Below, piece by piece: positions 34,445 through 43,191 of a stretch of DNA of 64,000 nt. The number at the start of each line of letters is the position of its first letter. Positions within the stretch are counted from its first letter, which is position 1. A program made the position numbers and the translations under genes. Below the pieces are notes generated by a model, which saw only the letters and a list, made by a program, of their open reading frames with translations, was not told the origin of the DNA and did not search any database. The stretch comes from an uncultured Lachnospiraceae bacterium (GTDB lineage Bacteria > Bacillota > Clostridia > Lachnospirales > Lachnospiraceae). The DNA lies in contig CAJTKU010000012.1 in NCBI GenBank assembly GCA_910577015.1, positions 11,670 to 75,669 on the forward strand, written 5' to 3'.

Positions 34445-35836
34445 TCAATGCCCAAAACGTCCCCGGAAATCCAATACAAGGCCGGTAAGGCAGGTATCTT
34501 CATAGAGAGTCCCCGGATACACCTCTTCAATCACAAACCGAAATTCTATCGTGCCGCTGTCCACTGCCCTGATATCTCCTTCCGGTAAAAGGAAATACTG
34601 CGGCCGAATGGTATCTTCCAGATGCAGATATGCATATGGCTTATCCTCCACATACATCAACAAGGTCTTCACTCGCCCGTTCTCTTCCCATGTTTTTTCG
34701 TCTTTGGCATATCCGTTTACGATACAGATTTCCGTATAGCGGATATAGCCGTCCAGCGGATAGCCGCTGCTGTCATAGCGAAAGCCGTCCCATTCATACC
34801 CTCCGTTTTCCCATGAACCGTAAAGCCAGCTTTCAGAGTCACGATAAAAGATGCTCTCTCCAATGCCATTCCCCTCCGCTCCCTCTGCCCATGCACAGCT
34901 TCTGCCCCTGAAGTACAATAGATTATACGCCGAATATCTGTCGTCCCCGGAAGCCAGTTCAGAAGACGCCTCTATTTCCAAAGAAATATTTCCTACACAA
35001 AATTCCCCACAGGGATAATGCCATGCTTCAAAACCAAAGTCCGGCGCGTCATCCGCTTCTTCAAAAGAACAAAAGTGTTCGTCGTCCGCACTCTCCCCAT
35101 AGAAAAAATTTCTGATATCCGGGGTCAGAACATAAGGCTCCTTCGGGTATCTCACCACCGGCTCCATATTTTCCACAGGCAGAATCTCAAACGGACGCAG
35201 ACCGTTTGCCAGTGCATATTCCTTTACCGGATTGTCCTCACCGCCTTTTCCGAAACAGAGAAAGCAGTCCCCGCTGCATCCTGCAAAAGCATCCTCCCCA
35301 ATCACACAATCCGCATTCGGCACATATATGCTTTGTAACAGGGAATTGTCCGCAAATGCACGTTCCCCAATCACGGAAAGCTGACTCGGAAAGACAACCT
35401 TTTCCACCCCGATATTGCAAAAAGCCTCCGCCCCGATTTCTTTTATGGGCATTCCGTCTATTTCCTCGGGGATACGCAGATTTTCCGGACCGGATAGAAC
35501 CTCCTCCCTGTATTTTTCCCCGAAACCGGTAAGCACAATATAGTCCATTCCGTTTTCCGAACGGACTTCATAAGAAAAATCAATATCCGCCCCCTGTAAT
35601 TCTGCTTCTTCCTGCCCTGCCTCTCCCCCTATCGCCTCTATCGTTTCCTCCGGCGTTACTTCCGGTGTCTTTTCCGTTGTTTCTTCCGGTGTCTCTTCCG
35701 GCGTTTCTTCCTGCACCGGCATGACTGCCTTTGTCCCTTCTTTCCTGCCTGACACAGCCTCCCCGCCCGTCTGCTTATTCCCGCAGCCCAAAGCCAGCAC
35801 GATGCAGGCAGTAAACAACAAATATATCCTTTTCAT
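34445..35836 (-). CDS. Lipoprotein with leucine-rich (BspA-type) repeats
   Basis: 463 residues. A signal peptide ends in the lipobox Leu-Ala-Leu-Gly-Cys (Cys18), so it is anchored on the outer face of the membrane. A Thr/Glu/Pro-rich spacer (about 40-75) is followed by an LRR_5/BspA-like region (about 90-200) with the typical Ile-Pro-Glu-Glu-Ile-Asp-Gly-Met-Pro-Ile and Ala-Phe motifs. The C-terminal half (about 220-463) is not recognised. Its ATG overlaps the stop of the phosphoesterase gene (ATGA). Confidence 0.85.
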   Translation of the reverse strand: MKRIYLLFTACIVLALGCGNKQTGGEAVSGRKEGTKAVMPVQEETPEETPEETTEKTPEVTPEETIEAIGGEAGQEEAELQGADIDFSYEVRSENGMDYIVLTGFGEKYREEVLSGPENLRIPEEIDGMPIKEIGAEAFCNIGVEKVVFPSQLSVIGERAFADNSLLQSIYVPNADCVIGEDAFAGCSGDCFLCFGKGGEDNPVKEYALANGLRPFEILPVENMEPVVRYPKEPYVLTPDIRNFFYGESADDEHFCSFEEADDAPDFGFEAWHYPCGEFCVGNISLEIEASSELASGDDRYSAYNLLYFRGRSCAWAEGAEGNGIGESIFYRDSESWLYGSWENGGYEWDGFRYDSSGYPLDGYIRYTEICIVNGYAKDEKTWEENGRVKTLLMYVEDKPYAYLHLEDTIRPQYFLLPEGDIRAVDSGTIEFRFVIEEVYPGTLYEDTCLTGLVLDFRGRFGH

Positions 35837-36711
35837 AACCCTTTTCCCCCTACCTCTATGCCAAAGCTTTGCAGCGCCTCCTCAAAATACTTTTCCGGAA
35901 TATTCGGCCAGCTGCAATCTCCCGTATCTTCCAGGCACAAAGCCATCGCCTTGTTTAAAACCCTTCCGTGTGTGACGGCTTCCCCACGTATTATCCTTTC
36001 TGTAATCCGGGCCCAGCAGGGCGCATGCTCATAAAGCCTCTCCTCCTGCATCTGGCAAAGGACTTTTTCCCTGTCGTAATCCAGGGAGACAAACTCCTCC
36101 TGCCACCTGCCTTCTTCTCCGCAAAGAAACATAAACTGCGCTTTTCCCCCGCTCAGAAAAGATACGCCCACTGAGCCGGGATTTAACACGCACCTGCCAT
36201 TATGCAGAATCTTCCCCTGTATATGGGTATGCCCGGATATAATAACATCTGTATTTGAATTATCCATCACGGCTTCCGTCCTCTCGTTTCCGGGCAAAAG
36301 CTTCTCATTTACCTTTTCAGGGGAACCATGGCAGATGGTGACGGGCGGCAGCCCCTGCACATTGACTTCCATGGCAATCGGCATTTCTTCGTAAAAATCC
36401 AAATCCTCAGATGTCAGGTTATTATATGCATATAACAGCATACCGCTTGTGGAATCCTTATCCTTCCAGCCTTTTTCCCCGTTTTTCCTGTAATTTAACC
36501 AATACTCCTCTTTATTTCCCCTGATAAAATAGCACTTGTATTTGCTTTGCAGCCCATACAAAATCTCCATTGTCCTTTCCGGATATGCCAGCTCCCCTAC
36601 ATAATCACCCAGAAAGAAGAAAGTATCCGCATGATGGGAAAACGCATAAGAAAGGCATTCTTCCAACGCCACATAATTGCTGTGAATGTCCGCCAGTACC
36701 GCTATTTTCAT
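35833..36711 (-). CDS. Calcineurin-like metallophosphoesterase
   Basis: 292 residues. Metal-binding motifs in order: Asp-Ile-His-Ser-Asn (about 8-12), Gly-Asp-Tyr, Gly-Asn-Lys-Glu, Cys-His-Gly-Ser and Gly-His-Thr-His (about 159-162). The ATG at 36711 overlaps the folB-folK stop (ATGA) and has GGAGGAAGG upstream. It belongs to the YfcE/MJ0936 type of phosphodiesterase. Substrate unknown; no evidence ties it to folate chemistry beyond position. Confidence 0.88.
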   Translation of the reverse strand: MKIAVLADIHSNYVALEECLSYAFSHHADTFFFLGDYVGELAYPERTMEILYGLQSKYKCYFIRGNKEEYWLNYRKNGEKGWKDKDSTSGMLLYAYNNLTSEDLDFYEEMPIAMEVNVQGLPPVTICHGSPEKVNEKLLPGNERTEAVMDNSNTDVIISGHTHIQGKILHNGRCVLNPGSVGVSFLSGGKAQFMFLCGEEGRWQEEFVSLDYDREKVLCQMQEERLYEHAPCWARITERIIRGEAVTHGRVLNKAMALCLEDTGDCSWPNIPEKYFEEALQSFGIEVGGKGL

Positions 36712-37556
36712 ATTCCTTCCTCCTGTGTATCGCTGAAACTGCCTGCAAGTTCCCGCCAAAGCTCCTCCATGGTTTTTCCATATACCGGATGCCTGAAGTA
36801 CGGCGCAATCTGCGCCATGGGCTTCAGTACAAAATCCCTGTTCTGCATATCCACATGCGGTATCAGAAGCGTTTCATCCTCATAGACCAGCTTATCATAA
36901 AAAATAATATCCAAATCCAGCGTTCTTGGACCCCAATGAACTTTTCTTTCCCGCCCCGCATCCTTTTCCAGCCTGTGCAGGACCTCCAGCAGTTCATGGG
37001 GCGTATACAGCGTTTCCATTTCCAGCACACCGTTTATAAAATCATCCTGCCTGACTCCGCCGTACGGCTTTGTCACTATACTGTCGCTTACCTTAAGCAC
37101 CCTGTTTCGCCCATCCCCGGAAATGCCGGAAACTGCATCCGATATATACTTTCTGCTGTCCCCCATATTGGAACCGAATGCCACAAAGACACGGTGCCAG
37201 CCCCTGTGAATTTTAACCGAAACCGATTCAAAGCGCATGGGAATGGGGGCGTGGGGCTTTCTGATTTCCAAATCCAGCGATTTGACAAGCGGAAAAGCAA
37301 GCAGTATCTTTTCTGCCGTCGCCTCCGCCGCTGTTTCAATCAAATCATAGGTATGCTCTGTCAGACACTTTTTGATAAACAGACTGACCTCTCCATAATG
37401 GGTGGATAAAGTTAAATCATCTTTTAATCCGGAAGGACGCAAATCCGTATACAGCACGGCATTCACATAAAAATACTGTCCCTGCGCCTTTTCCTCGGGA
37501 AACACTCCGTGATTGGCAAAAACCTCCAGATTGTCTATTCTGATTTCATCTGGCAT
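36708..37556 (-). CDS. folK: Fused dihydroneopterin aldolase / HPPK
   Basis: 282 residues, two enzymes of folate synthesis in one chain. The FolB domain (about 1-117: Ala-Asn-His-Gly-Val-Phe-Pro-Glu-Glu) cleaves dihydroneopterin. The FolK domain (about 120-282: Gly-Ser-Asn-Met-Gly-Asp, then Arg-Thr-Leu-Asp-Leu-Asp-Ile) pyrophosphorylates the pterin. Such fusions are common in Lachnospiraceae. AAGGAGG precedes the ATG; folP is 33 bp upstream. Confidence 0.95.
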   Translation of the reverse strand: MPDEIRIDNLEVFANHGVFPEEKAQGQYFYVNAVLYTDLRPSGLKDDLTLSTHYGEVSLFIKKCLTEHTYDLIETAAEATAEKILLAFPLVKSLDLEIRKPHAPIPMRFESVSVKIHRGWHRVFVAFGSNMGDSRKYISDAVSGISGDGRNRVLKVSDSIVTKPYGGVRQDDFINGVLEMETLYTPHELLEVLHRLEKDAGRERKVHWGPRTLDLDIIFYDKLVYEDETLLIPHVDMQNRDFVLKPMAQIAPYFRHPVYGKTMEELWRELAGSFSDTQEEGI

Positions 37557-37589
37557 GTGCCGCCTCCTTCATTAAAATAAAAATTGCTT

Positions 37590-38396
37590 TCAGCTATGTA
37601 AAATGGCCTCCGCCATCCTGATGGCGCGTGCATTTTCTTTTACGTCGTGCACACGAACGAAGGTACAGCCCTTCATCACTGCAATAACAGTCGTTACCAA
37701 TGTACCTTCCATGCGCTCCGAAACAGGCAAATCCAACGTAAGCCCAATCACCGACTTCCTGCTTGTCCCTAAAAGCAGAGGGCATCCGAACATATGCAGC
37801 TCTTCCAGATTGTTGATAACCTGCAGGTTCTGCTCATAGGTTTTCCCGAAGCCTACACCGGGGTCCAGCAGAATTTTATCCCCCGCAATCCCGGCCTTTC
37901 CGGCCAAAAACAAGGTATCCGCCAAATCTGACGCCACGTCCTGCATAAAGTCCTGATAGCAGGGCTCTTTCCTGTTGTGCATCAGACAGCAGGGCAGACC
38001 GCTTTCTGCAATCACTCCCGCCATCCTGTCGTCATACTTTAGTCCCCATATGTCGTTTATCAAATCAATCCCGGCTTCAATCCCAGCTTTCGCCACATCT
38101 GCTTTGTAAGTATCCAGTGAAACAGGGATATCAAATCTGGATTTAATATTTTCAATTGTGGGTATTACGCGCGCAATCTCCTCTTCTGCTGTCAAAATAG
38201 TATATCCCGGTCTGGTAGACTCCCCGCCGATATCCAGGATATCCATGCCGTCTTTTATCATCTCTTCCACATGGAAAAGCGCCCTGTCCATATCGTTCCA
38301 TTTTCCGCCGTCGGAAAAGGAATCCGGCGTCACATTCAGTATACCGAAGATATAGGTTTTTCCCTGATTTGCAAACTCCCTGTTCCCGATTTTCAA
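37590..38396 (-). CDS. folP: Dihydropteroate synthase
   Basis: 268 residues; joins the pterin to p-aminobenzoate. Motifs: Asn-Val-Thr-Pro-Asp-Ser-Phe-Ser-Asp-Gly, Gly-Gly-Glu-Ser-Thr-Arg-Pro-Gly and Asp-Pro-Gly-Val-Gly-Phe-Gly-Lys-Thr. I chose the TTG at 38396 because AGGAGG lies 7 bases upstream; a GTG at 38423 would overlap the HD gene and has no ribosome site. Confidence 0.95.
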   Translation of the reverse strand: MKIGNREFANQGKTYIFGILNVTPDSFSDGGKWNDMDRALFHVEEMIKDGMDILDIGGESTRPGYTILTAEEEIARVIPTIENIKSRFDIPVSLDTYKADVAKAGIEAGIDLINDIWGLKYDDRMAGVIAESGLPCCLMHNRKEPCYQDFMQDVASDLADTLFLAGKAGIAGDKILLDPGVGFGKTYEQNLQVINNLEELHMFGCPLLLGTSRKSVIGLTLDLPVSERMEGTLVTTVIAVMKGCTFVRVHDVKENARAIRMAEAILHS

Positions 38397-38407
38397 TTTG
38401 AAGCCTC

Positions 38408-38890
38408 CTAATATTTTATCCACATATTTTTCTTTTCCTTTTTCCAGTTACAGGCTTTTTCCATGTTGCAGGCAAAACACGGCCTGCTCGCCTTGTCTGC
38501 GCGGTATAAAATACCGCTCAACGATTTTTCTTCTGCTATCTTTTCCGTACGGTGATTTCGTATGGCATCTTGAATAACATCTGTTTCTATATCGCTGTAT
38601 CCGCATTCCCGCAAGATAGCAGGGGCAATCACCGCGCCTGCCTGCTCGTGCGGCGTGCCGTCCTCATACTGCACATGCTTTCCGATATCATGCAGCAGGG
38701 CGGCGCCATACACCAATTCCTTATCCAGCAAAAGCCCTTCCTCCAAATTCAGAATCATGGCAATCCGCGCCACATCCAGCAAGTGGGCCATATTGTGACG
38801 GCAGAAGCTCCTGTCAGCCTCTGCCGCGTCATTCTTTTTCATATGTTTTTGAAACAATTTATGGTTTATTATTTTATCAATCCTGTCCAT
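38408..38890 (-). CDS. HD-domain hydrolase in the folate operon
   Basis: 160 residues. HD-type metal motifs: His (Asn-Met-Ala-His-Leu-Leu), His-Asp (Leu-Leu-His-Asp-Ile-Gly-Lys) and a later Asp (Arg-Ala-Asp-Lys). The C-terminus has Cys-Phe-Ala-Cys and a further Cys, a possible extra metal site. The ATG at 38890 has GGGAGG upstream. It sits between folE and folP in the place where many genomes lack a known dihydroneopterin triphosphate phosphatase, so it may supply that step; that is inference. Confidence 0.87.
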   Translation of the reverse strand: MDRIDKIINHKLFQKHMKKNDAAEADRSFCRHNMAHLLDVARIAMILNLEEGLLLDKELVYGAALLHDIGKHVQYEDGTPHEQAGAVIAPAILRECGYSDIETDVIQDAIRNHRTEKIAEEKSLSGILYRADKASRPCFACNMEKACNWKKEKKNMWIKY

Positions 38891-38900
38891 GGCTTCCTCC

Positions 38901-39455
38901 CTATGCACGCAGCAGGTGGAAAAACTCCTCTTTTAAACCGGCATCCTCCCTGAATACGCCTCTGGAAGCCACCGTCATTGTTTTGCTTCCCGGTTTTTTG
39001 ATGCCCCGCATCGTCATACACATATGCTCCGCTTCCACTGCCACCATCACACCTTTCGGATTTAAATATTGCATGATGGCATCTGCAATCTGCCCTGTCA
39101 TCTGCTCCTGAATCTGCAGCCTTCTCGCATATGCCTCTACAGTCCGGGCAAGCTTGCTTAAACCCACCACTTTTCCATCCGGGATATAGGCGATATGGGC
39201 AACCCCGTAAAATGGCATCATGTGATGCTCGCAGGTAGAATAAAAGACAATATCTTTTTCCAAAACCATTTCACTGTCAGCAACCGTAAAAGTCTTTTCC
39301 AGATGCTCCTTTACCTCTTCGTCCGTTCCGGCAAATATTTCCTCATACATTCTGGCCATTCTCTCCGGCGTTTCTTTTAAACCCTCCCGCTTTAAGTCTT
39401 CACCGATACCTTCCAGAATCAATCTCACACCTGCTTCAATTTTTTCTTTATCCAT
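38901..39455 (-). CDS. folE: GTP cyclohydrolase I
   Basis: 184 residues; converts GTP to 7,8-dihydroneopterin triphosphate, first step of folate synthesis. Zinc ligands in Ser-Thr-Cys-Glu-His-His and later Cys (Glu-His-Met-Cys-Met-Thr). The ATG at 39455 has GGAGG upstream and overlaps the folC end by 8 bases. Confidence 0.96.
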   Translation of the reverse strand: MDKEKIEAGVRLILEGIGEDLKREGLKETPERMARMYEEIFAGTDEEVKEHLEKTFTVADSEMVLEKDIVFYSTCEHHMMPFYGVAHIAYIPDGKVVGLSKLARTVEAYARRLQIQEQMTGQIADAIMQYLNPKGVMVAVEAEHMCMTMRGIKKPGSKTMTVASRGVFREDAGLKEEFFHLLRA

Positions 39456-40794
39456 TATGCCTTCCTCCGCTGAAAGCGGGTCTGTTTTTCCCCGCTGCAT
39501 TCTGCCTTTTTTCCAATATGTCCAAAAGCCTGCCCATATAAGACAATGAGCCGAAACTGATAATCACATCTTCTTTTGCCGCCAGAAGGTATGCCATTTC
39601 CACTGCTTCCTCCAGACTGCCTGCCGCTGTTACGCAGGGATGATATCCCTTCACGGCCTGCGCCAGTTCCAGCGCCGCCATCGCGCGCGGATTGTCCGGC
39701 GGGGTCACGGTAATCACCTGCTCCGCATAAAGGTATGTTTCTGCAATCACTTTTTCAATTTCTTTGTCCCTCAACATCCCCATTATATAGATAATTCTCT
39801 TATTTGTAAAATAGAAACGGAGCGATTGCGCAAGTTTTTTTGCTGCGTCTTCATTGTGGGCGCCGTCCAGAATAAACAACGGCTTTTTTGACGCAATTTG
39901 GAACCTTCCCGGCCAGCTTGTTTCCAAAAGGCCTTTGCGGAGCTGCTTTTCCGATACCGGATAGCCGCATAAGGACAGCTTTCCTATGGTTTCCACTGCC
40001 AAAATGGCATTTTCAATCTGGTACTGTCCTGCACGGGAGATTTCCAGACCGTTAAAACGGACTCCGTCCGCGGTTTCATAGGTAAACCTCTGCCGTTCCA
40101 GACCATACTTTACTTTTAACGCCTCTCCCGTTTTGGTAACCGGACACTGGTTTTCCATCGCTTCCAATTCAATAACATCTGATATTCCATTGTTTTGGGC
40201 GGCAGTTACCACATAACAGCCTTTCTTTATAATACCGGCCTTTTGTCCTGCAATTTCCTTCAAACTGCTTCCCAGAAACTTCATGTGGTCCATGCTGATG
40301 GAGGTAAGCACTGCAACCTTGGTCGTATTTATCAGATTGGTGGCGTCCTCCCTTCCGCCCATACCGGCTTCCAGCACCACGATATCACAGGCTTTTTTTT
40401 GAAAACATAAAAATGCGGCGGCCGTTTCCGTCTCAAAAAGAGTGGGCGCCGCCAGTCCCTGCGCTGTCATGGAATCCCCGGCTTCTTTCACTTCCCCGAT
40501 ACACTCGCAAAAAAACTTTCGGGAAACAGGGCGTCCGTTTATCTGCACATTCTCCCCGTACCCCTGTAGGGATGGGGAAAAATATCTTCCCACCCTGTAT
40601 CCCGCGCATGCCAGTACCGTGGACACATATGCCAGTACGGAACCTTTGCCGTTTGTACCTGCTATATGTACAAAAAAAAGCTTATCCTGCGGATTTCCCA
40701 GTCTTTTGCAAAGTTCTTTGATATTAAAAAGTCCCAGCACAATACCGTTTGATTTTAACGAATCCAGATATTGCGTCACTTCCGTATTCTTCAT
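39448..40794 (-). CDS. folC: Folylpolyglutamate / dihydrofolate synthase
   Basis: 448 residues; adds glutamate to dihydropteroate and folates. P-loop Ala-Gly-Thr-Asn-Gly-Lys-Gly-Ser (about 45-52), central Asp-Ala-Thr-Asn-Leu-Ile, and Asp-Gly-Ala-His-Asn in the Mur-ligase-like C-domain. First gene of the folate operon; divergent from the CmpB-like gene with 36 bases between. No folate riboswitch is visible in that short gap. Confidence 0.95.
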   Translation of the reverse strand: MKNTEVTQYLDSLKSNGIVLGLFNIKELCKRLGNPQDKLFFVHIAGTNGKGSVLAYVSTVLACAGYRVGRYFSPSLQGYGENVQINGRPVSRKFFCECIGEVKEAGDSMTAQGLAAPTLFETETAAAFLCFQKKACDIVVLEAGMGGREDATNLINTTKVAVLTSISMDHMKFLGSSLKEIAGQKAGIIKKGCYVVTAAQNNGISDVIELEAMENQCPVTKTGEALKVKYGLERQRFTYETADGVRFNGLEISRAGQYQIENAILAVETIGKLSLCGYPVSEKQLRKGLLETSWPGRFQIASKKPLFILDGAHNEDAAKKLAQSLRFYFTNKRIIYIMGMLRDKEIEKVIAETYLYAEQVITVTPPDNPRAMAALELAQAVKGYHPCVTAAGSLEEAVEMAYLLAAKEDVIISFGSLSYMGRLLDILEKRQNAAGKNRPAFSGGRHNG

Positions 40795-40830
40795 GGTATA
40801 AAGCGTCCTTTCCCGGAAATACTACTTCCT

Positions 40831-41229
40831 ATGAAAAAATATATCCATAATTTTATCCATTGCGGCATTACGGGCTGGTGCATGGAAATCCTATTTACAG
40901 CCCTTGATTCTTATAGAAAAAGAAAATTTACCCTAAAGGGAAATACCTCCGTCTGGATGTTTCCCATCTACGGCTGCGCCTGTTTTTTATCCCCTGTCTG
41001 CCGCTCGTTGAAAGGTAAATCCCCATTTGTAAGGGGATTTACCTATGCATCCTTGATTTTTGCCGTGGAATACATGACCGGCGCTTTGCTTTCCAAAAAG
41101 CAAATCTGTCCTTGGGATTACAGCCGTTCCAAATGGCATATCAAAAAAGTCGTCCGCCTGGATTACTTTCCGCTCTGGTTCATGGCGGGACTGCTATTTG
41201 AAAGGCTGCTTGCGGAAAGCGACTCGTGA
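40831..41229 (+). CDS. Short CmpB/ABC-type-IV-like membrane protein
   Basis: 132 residues resembling PF06541-type putative ABC-transporter type IV proteins. Three or so hydrophobic segments; characteristic Trp-Cys-Met-Glu-Ile-Leu-Phe-Thr-Ala, Phe-Ala-Val-Glu-Tyr-Met-Thr-Gly and Trp-Asp-Tyr-Ser. Start at 40831 because homology begins there; the ribosome site is weak. Its 3' end overlaps the second MATE gene tail-to-tail by 67 bases. Function unknown; a longer relative is at 45439. Confidence 0.78.
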   Translation: MKKYIHNFIHCGITGWCMEILFTALDSYRKRKFTLKGNTSVWMFPIYGCACFLSPVCRSLKGKSPFVRGFTYASLIFAVEYMTGALLSKKQICPWDYSRSKWHIKKVVRLDYFPLWFMAGLLFERLLAESDS

Positions 41230-42569
41230 GCGGCCTTTCTTTTCTCCATGTACTTCATCAATATCACATATAATACAATAAAGTAAACTGCGGCGCTGAC
41301 CCAAGCAATGACATTGCCCATGCATACGCCCACATAGCTTAATTTTCTTGCCGCAATGTACGCCACAACCCCGCGGCCAACAAGCTCCACCACGCCTCCA
41401 AACATCGGCAGAAGTCCGAATCCGCATCCCTGCAGCACATGGCGGAACACAAAAATCAGGCCCAGCGGAATAAAAAATGCCCCGCACAGCACAGCATAAA
41501 TCCATACATATTCGTAAACCTTTGCCACTTCATCCGCTGCGACAAACAGCCTTACCATGAGCGGAAGTATCAGCATCAGAACCCCGTAAATCACAACAGA
41601 ATAAACAACACTCATAATGCCGGCGCTTTTGACGCCCTTTTTAATCCTATCCAAATCATTGACGCCCCTGTTTTGCGCCCCGTAAGTCGCCATGGTCGTT
41701 CCCATCGCTCCAAAGGGCTGGGTCACGAACTGCTCAACCTTGCAGGCCACAGAATAGGCAGCAACTACCGTGGAACCCAGCAAATTTAACGCCGTCTGTA
41801 CAAAAATGGCTCCAATCGCCGTAATGGAATACTGTAAGGCCATGGGAAGTCCCACTGACAACTGCGTTTTTGCAAAACTCCAGTCAAATTTCCAATGCCT
41901 TTTTTCAATCCTGAGGGCAGGCACCCAGATTAGCATATACACAAGGCATAAAAGTCCTGATACTCCCTGCGCAATCACCGTGGCATAGGCCGCGCCTTCC
42001 ACACCCATGTGAAACACAGCAATAAATAAAATATCCAGCGCTACATTCAAAACAGCCGCTATTACCAGAAAAACAAGCGGAATCAGGCTGTTCCCAATCG
42101 CCCTCATAATACTGGCCAGAAGATTATACAACACATTGCAGGCAATACCGGCGCAGATAATGATGATATATCTTTTTGTCATATCATAAATATCCCCCGG
42201 TGTATTCATAATCTGAAGCAGCCTATCCATCTGTGTGATGCTGATAACCGTCATGACTACCGCCAGTATGGCAGAAAGAATATAGGCGCTTCCGATACTC
42301 TGTTTCATGCCTTCCCTGTCCCCGGCGCCAAAACGCTGTGCTGTCATAATGGTAAACCCGGTAGTCAATCCCTGGGTAAATCCCAATATCAAAAAAGTAA
42401 TAGAACCCGTAGCGCCCACTGCCGCCAATGCGTCCACGCCTACAAAATGTCCGACAATTATCGTGTCGGCCATACTGTACAACTGCTGAAAAATATTTCC
42501 TACAATCAACGGACCCATGAAGCATAACAGCAGCCTGGTCGGTTTTCCTTTTGTCATATCCAGTTCCAC
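41163..42569 (-). CDS. MATE family efflux transporter (second in the window)
   Basis: 468 residues with about 12 membrane segments and the family N-terminus Gly-Asn-Ile-Phe-Gln-Gln-Leu-Tyr-Ser-Met-Ala-Asp. The GTG start at 42569 has AGGAGG upstream. An intrinsic terminator lies only 26 bases before the start, so transcription must pass it or the gene relies on read-through from the PH-domain gene. The C-terminal tail (about 22 residues, Ser-rich) overlaps the opposite-strand gene. Confidence 0.9.
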   Translation of the reverse strand: MELDMTKGKPTRLLLCFMGPLIVGNIFQQLYSMADTIIVGHFVGVDALAAVGATGSITFLILGFTQGLTTGFTIMTAQRFGAGDREGMKQSIGSAYILSAILAVVMTVISITQMDRLLQIMNTPGDIYDMTKRYIIIICAGIACNVLYNLLASIMRAIGNSLIPLVFLVIAAVLNVALDILFIAVFHMGVEGAAYATVIAQGVSGLLCLVYMLIWVPALRIEKRHWKFDWSFAKTQLSVGLPMALQYSITAIGAIFVQTALNLLGSTVVAAYSVACKVEQFVTQPFGAMGTTMATYGAQNRGVNDLDRIKKGVKSAGIMSVVYSVVIYGVLMLILPLMVRLFVAADEVAKVYEYVWIYAVLCGAFFIPLGLIFVFRHVLQGCGFGLLPMFGGVVELVGRGVVAYIAARKLSYVGVCMGNVIAWVSAAVYFIVLYVILMKYMEKRKAAHESLSASSLSNSSPAMNQSGK

Positions 42570-42594
42570 GCCTTTTTCCTCCTAAAAATATCCT

Positions 42595-42625
42595 CTGAAA
42601 AAGACGGAGTAAAATCAACTCCGTC
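42595..42625 (-). terminator. Intrinsic terminator after the PH-domain gene
   Basis: On the minus strand, an 8-bp stem GACGGAGT/ACTCCGTC (42625-42618 with 42610-42603) is followed by a short U run (42602-42598). It lies between the PH-domain gene and the MATE gene downstream. Confidence 0.7.
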
Positions 42626-42650
42626 CCGCTTTCCATCCTGATATGAAAAA

Positions 42651-43052
42651 TTATATATCCGCATCGTCCAAATCCCCGATATCTCCCGTACCGATATCAA
42701 GGGTATTTAACGTCCGCCTTCTCATGCGCGCTGCTTCCGACGCCTCAAGAATATAATTTTTGATTTCCCTGGAATGCTTAATATGCAGCAATATCAATTT
42801 CGGATGGGTTGTGTCCCCGGTGAAACAGGTAATCGTACCCATTCCAAACATACGCTCCGCAAGACTTGCCGTAAGCTCCACATCCTGTACCTTATACATA
42901 TAACAGTCGTTTTCCACCTTTTTTAAAAATCCCTGGTCTATGGTAATCATATCATCCTTTATGATATATTTCGTAAAGGTAAAAGGCAGTCCTAAAAAAG
43001 TCCATCTTTTCCTTTCCACAAACTTAACATCCTCGTCCTGTACCTTTGCCAT
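42651..43052 (-). CDS. Bacterial PH-domain protein
   Basis: 133 residues with a YdbT/bPH_2-like pattern: Thr-Lys-Tyr-Ile-Ile-Lys-Asp-Asp-Met-Ile-Thr-Ile followed by Val-Gln-Asp-Val-Glu-Leu and Gly-Thr-Ile-Thr-Cys-Phe. No membrane segment. The C-terminal tail is basic then acidic. AAGGAG precedes the ATG. Role unknown. Confidence 0.8.
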   Translation of the reverse strand: MAKVQDEDVKFVERKRWTFLGLPFTFTKYIIKDDMITIDQGFLKKVENDCYMYKVQDVELTASLAERMFGMGTITCFTGDTTHPKLILLHIKHSREIKNYILEASEAARMRRRTLNTLDIGTGDIGDLDDADI

Positions 43053-43119
43053 TCTATAAAACTCCTTTTTTAAGAAAATATGCTTTATCCGTTACAAATA
43101 CCACTCTGATTCGTTCTTA

Positions 43120-43148
43120 ATTATAAGGGAAACCGGATGGATATGCAA
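43120..43148 (-). promoter_or_regulatory. Promoter of the PH-domain gene
   Basis: On the minus strand, TTGCAT (43148-43143), a 17-bp spacer and perfect TATAAT (43125-43120), about 68 bp before the start. Confidence 0.7.
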
Positions 43149-43191
43149 GTGAAATGTTCTTAAGTTTTCGCGCTGTATGCTCATAAGTTTC

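Noticed and set aside
40795..40830. Possible tetrahydrofolate riboswitch before folC
   Set aside because: Only 36 bases separate the divergent starts, too short for the aptamer.
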